Below the pieces are notes generated by a model. That model saw only the letters and a list, made by a program, of their open reading frames with translations, was not told the DNA's origin and searched no databases. A stretch of 64,000 nucleotides of DNA, taken from contig CALUXC010000003.1 of NCBI GenBank assembly GCA_944324635.1, forward strand, positions 112,811 through 176,810, read 5' to 3'. Made by a program: the position numbers and the translations under genes. This document shows positions 1 to 7,974 of the stretch, piece by piece (position 1 is the stretch's first letter; each line of letters begins with the position of its first letter). Origin of the DNA: Candidatus Avelusimicrobium intestinipullorum. GTDB lineage: Bacteria; Elusimicrobiota; Elusimicrobia; Elusimicrobiales; Elusimicrobiaceae.

Positions 1-973
1 AAAAGGCACGGATAATGCCTTTTACGACCGAGCGGTCCCCTTCGGTGGTGATAGAGTCCACCAGGATAAACCCGCGGCGGTCCGCGGTGGTTTCGGGGCG
101 GCGGTGGCGGGGCAGCAGGGTGTGAAAGTCCGACGCCATCAGCAGGTTGTCCGAAAAGGCGGAGTTCATCGCTTCGCCGGGGTGCACCGCGCGCATGCCT
201 TCAAATACGGCGGTAAAGGCTTTGGCGTTGAAGGTTTCGTTGGTCAGTTCGCCCAGGTCCATGCCGTCTAAGGTATAGGCGTAATCCGCACCGAAAGAAG
301 CCACGTCAAATTTTTCTACCCCGGTGCCGATTTCTTCATCGGGCGTAAAAGCTACTTTGACGGTGCCATGCGGCATTTCGGGGTGGTCGTTTAAGTACTG
401 GACCATGGTCATAATAATGGCCAGGCCGGTTTTGTCGTCCGCTCCCAAAAGCGTGCCGCCCGAAGCGGTAATAATGTCGTGCCCGCGGGCGCGGGAAAGC
501 TGGGGGGAGTTGGCCGGGTTAATGACCAGTTTGCGTTCGGCGTTGATGACGATATCGCCCCCTTGATAGTTTTTGTGTACTTGGGGGATGACGTCTTTGC
601 CGGAGGCTTCCAACGCCGTATCCATGTGGGCGATAAACGCCACGGTGGGCGCCTGGGAGTCGGAGTTGGACGGAATTTCCGCCGTGACGATACCGTTCTT
701 GTCCACTTTTACGTTTTCGGCACCGTTTTTTTTCAGCTCTTTGGCCAAGGCTTTCGCCAGTTTGGTTTGGCCGGAAGTGCTGGGTACTTTGTTTGCCTTG
801 TCGTTGGACTGGGTGTCGTACGTAACGTATTTGGAAAAGCGTTCCGTCAGCTGTTTTTTGGCTTCCGCCTTGTCGTAACGGGTGACGGCTTTCCAATCCG
901 TTTCCTGGGCTCCGGCCGCCAGCGGCAACAGCACGGCGGCCGCCAGCGCGGCAGTTTTGGTAAGTTTATTCAT
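1..973 (-). CDS. pepT: Peptidase T (tripeptide aminopeptidase), exported form, 3' part beyond the window
   Basis: A zinc-dependent M20-family exopeptidase that removes the N-terminal residue of tripeptides. The 324 visible residues contain the family metal and catalytic motifs HMDTA, LLGADDKTG and FTPDEEIGTG. The family is about 410 residues, so roughly 85 are off the window. The start is fixed by ATG at 973, which overlaps the TAA of valS (TAATG), so translation is probably coupled. Unusually, the first 23 residues form a signal peptide (MNKLTKT, a hydrophobic run, then AGAQ); the usual enzyme is cytosolic. A periplasmic or secreted peptidase is therefore inferred. Confidence 0.88.
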   Translation of the reverse strand, partial: MNKLTKTAALAAAVLLPLAAGAQETDWKAVTRYDKAEAKKQLTERFSKYVTYDTQSNDKANKVPSTSGQTKLAKALAKELKKNGAENVKVDKNGIVTAEIPSNSDSQAPTVAFIAHMDTALEASGKDVIPQVHKNYQGGDIVINAERKLVINPANSPQLSRARGHDIITASGGTLLGADDKTGLAIIMTMVQYLNDHPEMPHGTVKVAFTPDEEIGTGVEKFDVASFGADYAYTLDGMDLGELTNETFNAKAFTAVFEGMRAVHPGEAMNSAFSDNLLMASDFHTLLPRHRRPETTADRRGFILVDSITTEGDRSVVKGIIRAF

Positions 974-3684
974 TAGGCTAAATCCTCCAACGAAGCCGTT
1001 ACCTGCGCCAACGCCACTTTGGCCGCGGCCAGTTCGTCCTTCGTTTTTTCTATTTGTTCCTTGGGGGCGTGTTTGATAAAGTTTTCCTGGGCCAGGCGCG
1101 CTTCGCGCGAAGCAATGTTGGCCTTGGCGACGGCCAAGTCTTTTTCCAGGCGTTTCTTTTCTTTTTCAAAATCAATCAGCCCCGTAAGCGGTACGTAAAT
1201 GGCCGTGTTTTCAAATACGGCGGTGGCGGTTTGTTTGGGCTTGGCCAAATTGACGCCGATGTCCAGCTTGTCGGCTTTGGCCATCAGCTTGATGTAGCCT
1301 TCGTATTCTTTTACCACGGTCAGTTCCGCTTCGTCTTTAGCCGTCAGCACGGCCGTAATTTTAAGCGCGGGCGGTACGTTGAATTGAGCGCGGATCGTGC
1401 GGATTTCGCGCGTGACGCCCTGGATAATTTCCATTTTGCGCACGGCTTCTTTGTTGCACCATTCGGGCTTGAATTCCGGATAGGCCTGCTGAAGCAGGAA
1501 TTCCCCTTCTTCCTGCACATACGGGCGCAGCGAGGAGGCAATTTCTTCGGTGATAAACGGAATCAAGGGGTGCAGGGCTTTTAAGGTGCCGTAGAGAATG
1601 TTGACGCACAACGCCATCACTTTTTCTTTTTCCTGCGTTTGGAAGCGCTGTTTGGCCAGTTCTACGTACCAGTCGCAGAAGTCGCCCCACAGGAAGTGAT
1701 AAAGCGTGTTAGCCGTGAGCGCGAGGTTGTATTTCAGGATTCCTTCGCGGGCGGTTTTGATGGCATTGGTAAAGCGGTCCAAAATCCACTTGTCGGCCAG
1801 TTCGGTCACTTCCGTAGGCATGGCCAGCGGGCCTTTAATGCCTTCCATATTCATCAGAATAAAGCGGGAAGCATTGTAGATTTTGTTGCAGAAGTTGCGC
1901 GCGCCGGTGATGCTGTCTTCCGAGTACGGAATATCTTTGCTGGGCACAGCCTGCATTAAGAGCGAGAAACGTACCGCGTCCGTACCGTATTTGGCGGTCA
2001 TGTCCAACGGGTCAATTACGTTGCCTTTGGATTTGGACATTTTCTGCCCGTGTTTATCGCGCACGATACCGTTCAAGTACACGTCTTTGAACGGCAGTTT
2101 GCCGGTGAAGGCCAAGCCGGTCATCACCATGCGGGCTACCCACAGGTACAGAATTTCGTATCCCGTCACCATAACGCTGGTGGGATAGAAGTGCTCCATA
2201 TCGGGCGTTTTTTCCGGCCAGCCGAAAACGGACATCGGCCACAAAGCAGACGAGAACCACGTGTCCAGCACGTCGGGGTCCTGCACCAGGTCATGCCCGC
2301 CGCAAATGGGGCATTTTTCGGGTTTTTCGTAAGAGACAATCGGTTTGGCCCCGTCTTCAAACGATACTTTGGTCAGCTGTTCGTGGCCCTGTTGGTCGGT
2401 GGCAAAAGTGAGGCCTTTTTCGCTGCAGTGGCGGCAGTACCACACCGGAATGCGGTGGCCCCACCAAATCTGGCGGGAAATACACCAATCTTGAATGTTT
2501 TTTAACCAGTTTAAGAACGGGTTTTTCCAGTTGGCGGGGTGGAACTGCAATTCGCCGGATTCGGCCGCTTCAATGGCGGGCTTGGCCAGCTCGTCCATTT
2601 TTACGAACCACTGTTCGCTCATAAACGGTTCAATGGCGCTGTGGCAGCGGTAGCAGGTGGAAACGGCGTTGTTGTATTTTTCTTCTTTCACCAAGAGGCC
2701 GGCGGCGTCCAAATCTTTGACGGTTTCTTTGCGGCAAAGTTCGCGGTCCATGCCCAGGTATTTTTCGGGGCAGTTGATCATCTTGCCTTTGTCGCTGATG
2801 ACGGTCATAATAGGCAGGTTGTGGCGCTGGCCGACTTCGTAGTCGGTCGCGTCGTGCGCCGGGGTGATTTTTAAGGCGCCGGTACCAAAACCCAATTCTA
2901 CGGCTTCGTCGGCAATAATCGGAATGGCGCGGTTGGCCAGCGGGATAATGACTTTTTTGCCCACCATGTTTTTGTAGCGTTCGTCTTTGGGGTTGACGGC
3001 GATGGCCGCGTCGGCGTAAATGGTTTCGGGGCGGGTGGTGGCGATGACAATTCCGTCGGAACCGTCTTCTCCTTTATAGCGCAAATACCACAATTTGCCC
3101 GCGTGTTGTTCGTGTTCGACTTCAATGTCGGACAAGGCGGTGGAACAGCGTACGCACCAGTTGATTAAGCGTTTGCCGCGGTAGATGTATTTTTTCTCCC
3201 ACCATTGGCGGAAACATTCATACACGGCTTTGGCGCGTTTTTCGTCCATGGTAAAGCGAATGTCGGACAAATCCAAACTCCACCCCATTTTGCGGAACTG
3301 ATTGAAAATGGCGTTGCCGCATTCGTTGTACCAATCCCATACGGTTTTTACGAAAGCTTCGCGGCCCAGGTCGTGGCGGGATTTGTGTTCTTCTTTGGCC
3401 AGTTTCTTTTCAATAACGTTCTGCGTGGCGATACCGCCATGGTCCGTACCGGGTACCCAGTAAGCGTCTTCGCCGAACATGCGGTGCGCACGGATAAGCA
3501 CGTCCTGCAGCGTGTTGGTGGAGGCGTGCCCCATGTGAAGGGCGCCCGTGATGTTGGGCGGCGGAATAACGATAACAAAAGGTTTTTTATTTTTGTCGGC
3601 CTTAGCGGCAAACAGTTTGGCGTTTTGCCATTTTTCTGCGAGTTTTTGTTCTACTTCTTGCGGTTCATACGCTTTGGGTAACAT
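973..3684 (-). CDS. valS: Valyl-tRNA synthetase
   Basis: A class I aminoacyl-tRNA synthetase that charges tRNA-Val and edits mischarged threonine. The 903-residue protein has the HIGH-type motif as GALHMGHA near residue 50, the editing (CP1) domain, and KMSKS in GQKMSKSKGN. The C-terminal 70 residues are a Lys/Glu/Ala-rich coiled-coil arm typical of bacterial ValS. Length is normal for the family. It is first in a two-gene unit with pepT, and the stop and start codons overlap by one base. The 5' leader carries a short dyad (3710-3730). Confidence 0.97.
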   Translation of the reverse strand: MLPKAYEPQEVEQKLAEKWQNAKLFAAKADKNKKPFVIVIPPPNITGALHMGHASTNTLQDVLIRAHRMFGEDAYWVPGTDHGGIATQNVIEKKLAKEEHKSRHDLGREAFVKTVWDWYNECGNAIFNQFRKMGWSLDLSDIRFTMDEKRAKAVYECFRQWWEKKYIYRGKRLINWCVRCSTALSDIEVEHEQHAGKLWYLRYKGEDGSDGIVIATTRPETIYADAAIAVNPKDERYKNMVGKKVIIPLANRAIPIIADEAVELGFGTGALKITPAHDATDYEVGQRHNLPIMTVISDKGKMINCPEKYLGMDRELCRKETVKDLDAAGLLVKEEKYNNAVSTCYRCHSAIEPFMSEQWFVKMDELAKPAIEAAESGELQFHPANWKNPFLNWLKNIQDWCISRQIWWGHRIPVWYCRHCSEKGLTFATDQQGHEQLTKVSFEDGAKPIVSYEKPEKCPICGGHDLVQDPDVLDTWFSSALWPMSVFGWPEKTPDMEHFYPTSVMVTGYEILYLWVARMVMTGLAFTGKLPFKDVYLNGIVRDKHGQKMSKSKGNVIDPLDMTAKYGTDAVRFSLLMQAVPSKDIPYSEDSITGARNFCNKIYNASRFILMNMEGIKGPLAMPTEVTELADKWILDRFTNAIKTAREGILKYNLALTANTLYHFLWGDFCDWYVELAKQRFQTQEKEKVMALCVNILYGTLKALHPLIPFITEEIASSLRPYVQEEGEFLLQQAYPEFKPEWCNKEAVRKMEIIQGVTREIRTIRAQFNVPPALKITAVLTAKDEAELTVVKEYEGYIKLMAKADKLDIGVNLAKPKQTATAVFENTAIYVPLTGLIDFEKEKKRLEKDLAVAKANIASREARLAQENFIKHAPKEQIEKTKDELAAAKVALAQVTASLEDLA

Positions 3685-3709
3685 ATAAGTCCTCTTTACT
3701 TGGTTTCTT

Positions 3710-3730
3710 CGCGTAATGTGACGTTACGCG
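3710..3730 (-). promoter_or_regulatory. 7-7-7 inverted repeat in the valS leader
   Basis: CGCGTAA and TTACGCG are separated by 7 bases, about 26 bases before the valS start and downstream of a TAAAAT-like -10 at the upstream end of the leader. It could be a DNA operator or a small mRNA hairpin. No T-box features (specifier loop, antiterminator bulge) are visible. Confidence 0.35.
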
Positions 3731-3761
3731 CTTAGTTACATTTTACCAATTTAAGAGGGGG

Positions 3762-3800
3762 AAAAACAGCCGCCCCGGCATTTGGCCGGGGCGGCAAAAA
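3762..3800 (-). terminator. Rho-independent terminator of the glycerol dehydrogenase gene
   Basis: An 11-bp perfect GC-rich stem (GCCGCCCCGGC, 5-base loop) is followed on the minus strand by a run of Ts, 24 bases after the dehydrogenase stop codon. Confidence 0.85.
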
Positions 3801-3818
3801 GGCGCGTTTGGCAGGTTC

Positions 3819-4904
3819 TTAAGAACCCAGTTTGTCGGCCACTTTGATGGCGGCAAATACCGCCTGAGGCGTGACGGCAAAAGGCATGTTGTGCATGGTT
3901 TCACCCTCGGCACAGCTGGCTGCGGCGGCTTTTTTCAGTTCGTCGTCCGACACGTCTTTTAATCCCAGCGCGGCCAAATTGGTAGGCAGGCCGATTTCGC
4001 GGCAGAACGAAAGGACCTCGTTAAATTCGGCTTGCGGGGCATTTTCCAGCGCCAGTTGGGCCAGCAGACCAAAGGCCACTTTTTCGCCGTGCATGGCACT
4101 GTGGGTTTGAGGCAGTACGGTCAGGCCGTTGTGAATGGCGTGCGCCGCCGCCAAGCCGCCGCTTTCAAAGCCGACGCCGCTCATATAAGTGTTGGTTTCT
4201 ACAATGTCGTCCAGCGCGGAAGAAACGGTTTTGGCTTCGGCCGCCAGTTTGGCGCGAAGGCCGTTTTTGAACAGGCTGTCGCGGCAGGCCCGTGCAATCG
4301 CCAGGGCGGACAGAGAAGAACGCCCTCCCGCCGTGGTAGCTTTGCCCGAAGCAAAACAGGCGCGGGCTTCGTAGTAGGTGGCTAAGGCATCACCCATGCC
4401 GGCCACCAGCATGCGCACCGGCGACTGGGCAATAACGGAAGTGTCTACCAACACCACGTCCGGGTTATTGCGCAAAATGAGGTAGCTTTCAAAGGCGCCT
4501 TCTTCCGTATAGATGACGGAGAGTGCACTGCAGGGCGCGTCCGTAGAGGCAATAGACGGCGCAATAATAACGGGCAGTTTGGCATAAAAAGCGGCCGCTT
4601 TGGCGGTGTCCAGCGTTTTGCCTCCGCCAATACCAATGACTACGCCGCAATTTTTTTCGTGGATTTCATTTACAATGCGCTTGATTTCCGCCATGGAACA
4701 TTCGCCCCCAAACGAATGCGCACACAGCGGGAGGCCTTTCTCGGCGAAAGACTGTTCCACTTCTTTCCAATAGTGCTTCAGTACATGCGGCCCGGCCACG
4801 GCGTAAGCCCCGCGTTCACCTAACGCGGCGGCGTATTCGGCCAGGCGTTTCCAGGCGCCGGGTCCTTGCACGTATTTCATCGGAGAAAAAATAACTCTTT
4901 CCAT
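3819..4904 (-). CDS. gldA: Iron-containing alcohol dehydrogenase of the glycerol dehydrogenase type
   Basis: Oxidises glycerol to dihydroxyacetone, or the reverse, with NAD. The 361 residues carry the nucleotide-binding motif GIGGGKTLDTAK. Metal-binding residues lie in ASTDAPCSALS (Asp) and in HAIHNG and HSAMHGEKVAFG (His). Length matches GldA (about 365). It stands alone between its terminator and an AT-rich upstream gap. Related group III dehydrogenases could use another polyol, so the substrate is not certain. Confidence 0.85.
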   Translation of the reverse strand: MERVIFSPMKYVQGPGAWKRLAEYAAALGERGAYAVAGPHVLKHYWKEVEQSFAEKGLPLCAHSFGGECSMAEIKRIVNEIHEKNCGVVIGIGGGKTLDTAKAAAFYAKLPVIIAPSIASTDAPCSALSVIYTEEGAFESYLILRNNPDVVLVDTSVIAQSPVRMLVAGMGDALATYYEARACFASGKATTAGGRSSLSALAIARACRDSLFKNGLRAKLAAEAKTVSSALDDIVETNTYMSGVGFESGGLAAAHAIHNGLTVLPQTHSAMHGEKVAFGLLAQLALENAPQAEFNEVLSFCREIGLPTNLAALGLKDVSDDELKKAAAASCAEGETMHNMPFAVTPQAVFAAIKVADKLGS

Positions 4905-5020
4905 ATAAGCCCCCTTGCTTTTTTCTTTATTGTAGCTAATTGGCTAAAGAAAGCAAGCGTGAAAAGAGATTAGGTCGTTGGGTGTGGAAAACGGCCCAGA
5001 TTATGCCATAATATATACAT

Positions 5021-5284
5021 ATGGAAGAAAAAGAAATTATCCGAACCGAAGAAGTGATAGAACCCGAAGTTTTAGACGAACACGGCCGGCCGATTCATGA
5101 GCAAAAACCCTCGGACTCCGCCCGCCCCAAAGGCGATAACGGCGGCATTTTGGGCGGCGTGTTTGTGTTGGCGTTTGGGTTTATCGTAACGCTTTTTGTG
5201 GCGGTTTTTAGTATTTGTATTTTGTTGCCGCTGATGCTTTTGGGGCGGCTGTTTGGCATGCAGATAAAAACTTTCAAACGTTAA
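5021..5284 (+). CDS. Small single-pass membrane protein, unknown
   Basis: I do not recognise this 87-residue protein. Its first 40 residues are acidic and polar (many Glu, then a Pro/Lys stretch). A Gly-Gly segment and a long hydrophobic stretch follow (about 43-77), long enough for one or two membrane passes, with a basic tail ending KTFKR. The start lies 8 bases downstream of a CATAAT -10-like box and has no ribosome binding site, so the message may be leaderless. It is monocistronic, closed by a strong terminator. Confidence 0.7.
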   Translation: MEEKEIIRTEEVIEPEVLDEHGRPIHEQKPSDSARPKGDNGGILGGVFVLAFGFIVTLFVAVFSICILLPLMLLGRLFGMQIKTFKR

Positions 5285-5312
5285 AAAAAGCCCCCGGCAA
5301 GGGGGCTTTTGT
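5285..5312. terminator. Bidirectional terminator between convergent genes
   Basis: AAAAGCCCCC, a 5-base loop and GGGGGCTTTT lie between the stop codon at 5284 and the stop of the minus-strand gene at 5320, with A and T runs on both sides. Confidence 0.88.
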
Positions 5313-5319
5313 ATGTGGG

Positions 5320-6075
5320 TTAAAGGTACAGGATTTTGAAGCCGAGAATCAGTTCCCAATCGTAGGAGTACTTATTGCCCGCCAGGTGCCACCCGCCGCG
5401 CACATACATAGACGAGCCGACGTTTACCATCGTGCCCAGTTCAAACTCTCCAATCAGTTCCGCCTCGCCGGGGTTTTGATAATCCACCGTGTAGCGCGGG
5501 TCAAATTCAAACCACCAGCCGTCCGGCCCGATGATACCAAAAATCATGCGGTAGCGGCTTTCGTTAATGTCGTCGCGGCCGCTGCTGCCCGCAAACGAAA
5601 AAATATGGCGGTATTCCGCTTCCACAAAGAAAGAGGGACTCAGTTTCCACACGGCAAAAATTTCCGGTTCAGAAATCCATTTTCCGTCCCCCAGCGAATG
5701 ATCGGTAGCGGTGGGGGTGGTGAGTTCCATGGCCAGCCCATAAGAAAACACTTTGTTAGGTGTGTAGTTGACGTACGTGCCGGACACCATAATGTCCCCC
5801 AAGCCTTTGGCGGACGCGGCATCGTTGCCCACGCGGGAAACCGGAATTTCGGCACCAAACTTCCAATGATGGTTCAACTTAAAGGAAGGTTTAATTTCAA
5901 TGGTAGAAGAGATGTTGTTGTCGCTGTCGTTTTTGGCCTTAAAGCGGGGTTTAATTTCCAGCGAAGTAATGTTTTCCGTCGGCAGAAGGCCTACCACCTG
6001 CAGGTTTTCCTGCAGCTGTGCACAGGCGGGAAGCGCACAAAAAAGTACGCAAAGTGCAAAAAAATGTTTGCGCAT
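5320..6075 (-). CDS. Putative outer-membrane beta-barrel protein
   Basis: A 251-residue exported protein. The signal peptide (about 1-19) ends in a Cys-Ala-Gln region. The mature part is rich in alternating aromatic and polar residues (for example WKFGAEIPVSRVG, FVEAEYRHIF) with repeated Gly and Tyr, as expected for amphipathic beta strands, and it ends in Tyr-Leu. The pattern resembles transporter-like barrels of the MetA/phenol-degradation type, but that is an impression only. No pathway genes are adjacent. It is convergent with the gene at 5021. Confidence 0.65.
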   Translation of the reverse strand: MRKHFFALCVLFCALPACAQLQENLQVVGLLPTENITSLEIKPRFKAKNDSDNNISSTIEIKPSFKLNHHWKFGAEIPVSRVGNDAASAKGLGDIMVSGTYVNYTPNKVFSYGLAMELTTPTATDHSLGDGKWISEPEIFAVWKLSPSFFVEAEYRHIFSFAGSSGRDDINESRYRMIFGIIGPDGWWFEFDPRYTVDYQNPGEAELIGEFELGTMVNVGSSMYVRGGWHLAGNKYSYDWELILGFKILYL

Positions 6076-6098
6076 CTAAATCCTCCAAAATAAGCGTT

Positions 6099-6124
6099 AA
6101 AAAAGCCCCTGTGCGGGGCTTTTG
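6099..6124 (-). terminator. Terminator of tRNA-Ser
   Basis: AAAAGCCCC, a 5-base loop and GGGGCTTTT lie 4 bases beyond the tRNA CCA end on the minus strand, with a T-run. Confidence 0.8.
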
Positions 6125-6127
6125 AAA

Positions 6128-6217
6128 TGGCGGAGAGGGAGAGATTCGAACTCTCGATACGGTTTCCCGTATGCAGTCTTTCCAGGACTGTGCCTTAAAC
6201 CGCTCGGCCACCTCTCC
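6128..6217 (-). tRNA. tRNA-Ser, anticodon GGA
   Basis: A 90-nt class II tRNA. The acceptor stem is GGAGAGG/CCTCTCC with discriminator G and a CCA end encoded in the DNA. The D-arm contains GGCCGAGCGG. The anticodon stem CAGTC/GACTG encloses CTGGAAA (anticodon GGA, for UCC/UCU). A long variable arm TACGGG/CCCGTA-like and a GTTCGAATC T-loop follow. The long variable arm and the G discriminator are serine identity features. Confidence 0.97.
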
Positions 6218-6292
6218 AAAAGGGTTTTGCGGACTAAGTACCCATTTATTATAGCAAATTAATGTTAAAGTGTATATTTCCCGACGGAAAAA

Positions 6293-6535
6293 TTATTTTT
6301 CCGCTTGGGATATCCACTCTTTAATTTGCTCCGGCGCAGCTAAACGGCCGGCCAAAACCACCCGTCCGTTAATCACCAGGGCCGGCGTTTGCATCACGCC
6401 GTAACGGGCGATTTGGGTAATATCTTCCACCTTTTCCGGCTGGACGCTCAGTCCCAGTTCTTTTACGGCCTGCTGCGCATTTTGAAACAAAATTTTACAT
6501 CTGGCACAACCCATTCCCAAAATTTTAATTTCCAT
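6293..6535 (-). CDS. Small thioredoxin-fold redox protein (TM0996/MTH895 type)
   Basis: An 80-residue cytosolic protein, starting MEIKILGMGCARCK, of the redox-active disulfide family. The CxxC cysteines are residues 10 and 13, and a cis-Pro-like TPALVING segment follows at about 46-53. A longer in-frame start exists upstream, inside the permease gene, but ATG at 6535 leaves an 8-base gap after the permease stop and fits the family length. Members of this family often sit beside ArsP-type permeases, as here, and may pass electrons to or bind the same toxic metalloid substrate; that role is inferred. Confidence 0.82.
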   Translation of the reverse strand: MEIKILGMGCARCKILFQNAQQAVKELGLSVQPEKVEDITQIARYGVMQTPALVINGRVVLAGRLAAPEQIKEWISQAEK

Positions 6536-6543
6536 AACTAATC

Positions 6544-7521
6544 CTATAATACCCAGTTTAAGATATATCCTACACAAATAAACGACAAAATTAAATAAAG
6601 AATAAATAATCCAATCATCTTTGCCGAAAGTACTTTTTTAAGCATCATCATTTCCGGCAGGGAAATAGCGGTAATGCTCATCAAAATAACCAACGCCGTC
6701 CCTATCGGGACACCCTTTAACAAAAGGGCCTGAATCACGGGAATCACGCCCACATGATTGGCGTACATCGGTGCCCCAATCACCGAGGCCAGCGGCACGG
6801 CCCACGGGTTTTGCGGGCCCAGGTATTTGCTTAAAAATTCCATCGGTACGTATCCGTGAATGGCGGCGCCTACCAAAAGACCCAGCACAATGTAGAGCCA
6901 CAGGTTTTTAATAGTGTCCCAGGCAAAAAAATGCGCATAGGCTATAAGCTCTTGGGCACGCTGTTTTTTGCTTTTACGAGCGTTACAGCAACAAGCCGGC
7001 CCTGCGGCGGGTTCGGCCGGCTGATAGGTGCACAATCGTACCAAGTTAAAGCGGTCCGCCAGGTATCCGCCCAGCACGGCAATTAAAGAACCGCACACCA
7101 CATACAGCCCCGCCACCGCCACCCCGGCGCCGTTCATGCCGATAAGCATGAATGTGGCAATTTCGCTGACGAGCGGTGAACTGATTAAAAACGCCATCGT
7201 AATGCCAAAAGGAATGCCCGCGGTGATAAACCCGATAAACAGCGGAATGGAAGAGCAGGAACAAAACGGCGTGACAATTCCCAAAAACACCGCCAAAAAA
7301 TAGCCGTACCAGCGGTTCTTGCCGGAGAGATACTCGCGCACTTTTTCCGGCGACAGCTGTGCGCGAAAAAGCGAAATAATGAAAATTAACAAATAAAGCA
7401 GTACAAAGATTTTGGTAATATCTTCCACAAAAAAGTAGACGGCGCTGCCCAAGTGCGTTTGTACGTTAAGGCCCAGCCAATGGGTGACGTGGTCTGCCAG
7501 TTTGGTAAATAGCGAAAACAT
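6544..7521 (-). CDS. ArsP-family permease (PF03773, DUF318)
   Basis: A 325-residue inner-membrane protein with about 8 hydrophobic segments. The signature TPFCSCSSIPLF places the cysteine pair at 87 and 89, as in ArsP exporters of trivalent organoarsenicals. A cytoplasmic loop near 165-190 contains a CCC cluster and basic residues, and GAPMYANHVGVIPV is the second conserved repeat. It has a good Shine-Dalgarno (GGAGAAAAAC). It lies between an ArsR regulator and a CxxC protein, so metalloid or thiol-reactive compound export is likely. Confidence 0.85.
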   Translation of the reverse strand: MFSLFTKLADHVTHWLGLNVQTHLGSAVYFFVEDITKIFVLLYLLIFIISLFRAQLSPEKVREYLSGKNRWYGYFLAVFLGIVTPFCSCSSIPLFIGFITAGIPFGITMAFLISSPLVSEIATFMLIGMNGAGVAVAGLYVVCGSLIAVLGGYLADRFNLVRLCTYQPAEPAAGPACCCNARKSKKQRAQELIAYAHFFAWDTIKNLWLYIVLGLLVGAAIHGYVPMEFLSKYLGPQNPWAVPLASVIGAPMYANHVGVIPVIQALLLKGVPIGTALVILMSITAISLPEMMMLKKVLSAKMIGLFILYLILSFICVGYILNWVL

Positions 7522-7552
7522 GTTTTTCTCCGTTGATTATATATTTAAGATT

Positions 7553-7566
7553 ATCAATATGTTTGC
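7553..7566 (-). promoter_or_regulatory. Second ArsR half-site before the permease
   Basis: The sequence ATCAATATGTTTG in the 53-base gap between the regulator and the permease repeats one arm of the palindrome found before the regulator (7908-7937). This suggests a second binding position. Only one clear half-site is seen. Confidence 0.35.
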
Positions 7567-7574
7567 GAAAAAAA

Positions 7575-7880
7575 TTATTGCTTGCACTTCTTGCAGGAGG
7601 CCTTTTGCTCGGGCGCGGTTAATCCGTCCAAATAATTGCGCATTTGCTGCAGCCCTTCCTGGGATAAAGAATAGTGCATCCACTTGCCTTCTTTTCGGCC
7701 CGACACCAACCCACCTTCGCACAAAATTTTCATGTGGTGGGACAGCGTCGGCTGCCCGATGTGCAGCAACTCTAGCAGTTGGCAAGCGCACATTTCCCCG
7801 CGGGTAAGCAACTGCACAATGTGCACGCGGTTGGGGTCGCAGAGCGTTTTGAACAAGCGGGCGGTATGTTGGTGTGTCAT
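7575..7880 (-). CDS. arsR: ArsR-family metalloid-responsive repressor
   Basis: A 101-residue winged-helix repressor. The recognition helix region is IGQPTLSHHMKIL. Just before it, Cys31-Ala-Cys33 (GEMCACQLL) corresponds to the As(III)-binding site of ArsR, and a further CKKCK lies at the C-terminus. ATG at 7880 was chosen because AAGGAG lies 9 bases upstream; a longer start overlaps the operator. It heads the unit arsR, permease, CxxC protein, and a perfect palindrome lies directly upstream, so autorepression relieved by metalloid binding is expected. Confidence 0.9.
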   Translation of the reverse strand: MTHQHTARLFKTLCDPNRVHIVQLLTRGEMCACQLLELLHIGQPTLSHHMKILCEGGLVSGRKEGKWMHYSLSQEGLQQMRNYLDGLTAPEQKASCKKCKQ

Positions 7881-7907
7881 GGGGTGACTCCTTAAGAAAA
7901 ATGATAA

Positions 7908-7937
7908 CAAACATATTGATAAATGTCAATATGTTTG
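7908..7937 (-). promoter_or_regulatory. Perfect 12-6-12 palindrome, ArsR operator
   Basis: CAAACATATTGA and TCAATATGTTTG are exact inverted repeats around a 6-base centre, 28 bases before the arsR start. This is the usual size and place of an ArsR/SmtB operator. Confidence 0.82.
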
Positions 7938-7945
7938 TATTAAAA

Positions 7946-7970
7946 ATCCCCCGGTTTTCGCCGGGGGGAT
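7946..7970 (-). terminator. Terminator of the sigma/anti-sigma/CcdA operon
   Basis: ATCCCCCGG, a loop and CCGGGGGGAT, followed on the minus strand by TTTTTAA, just after the stop codon at 7975. Confidence 0.8.
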
Positions 7971-7974
7971 AAGA

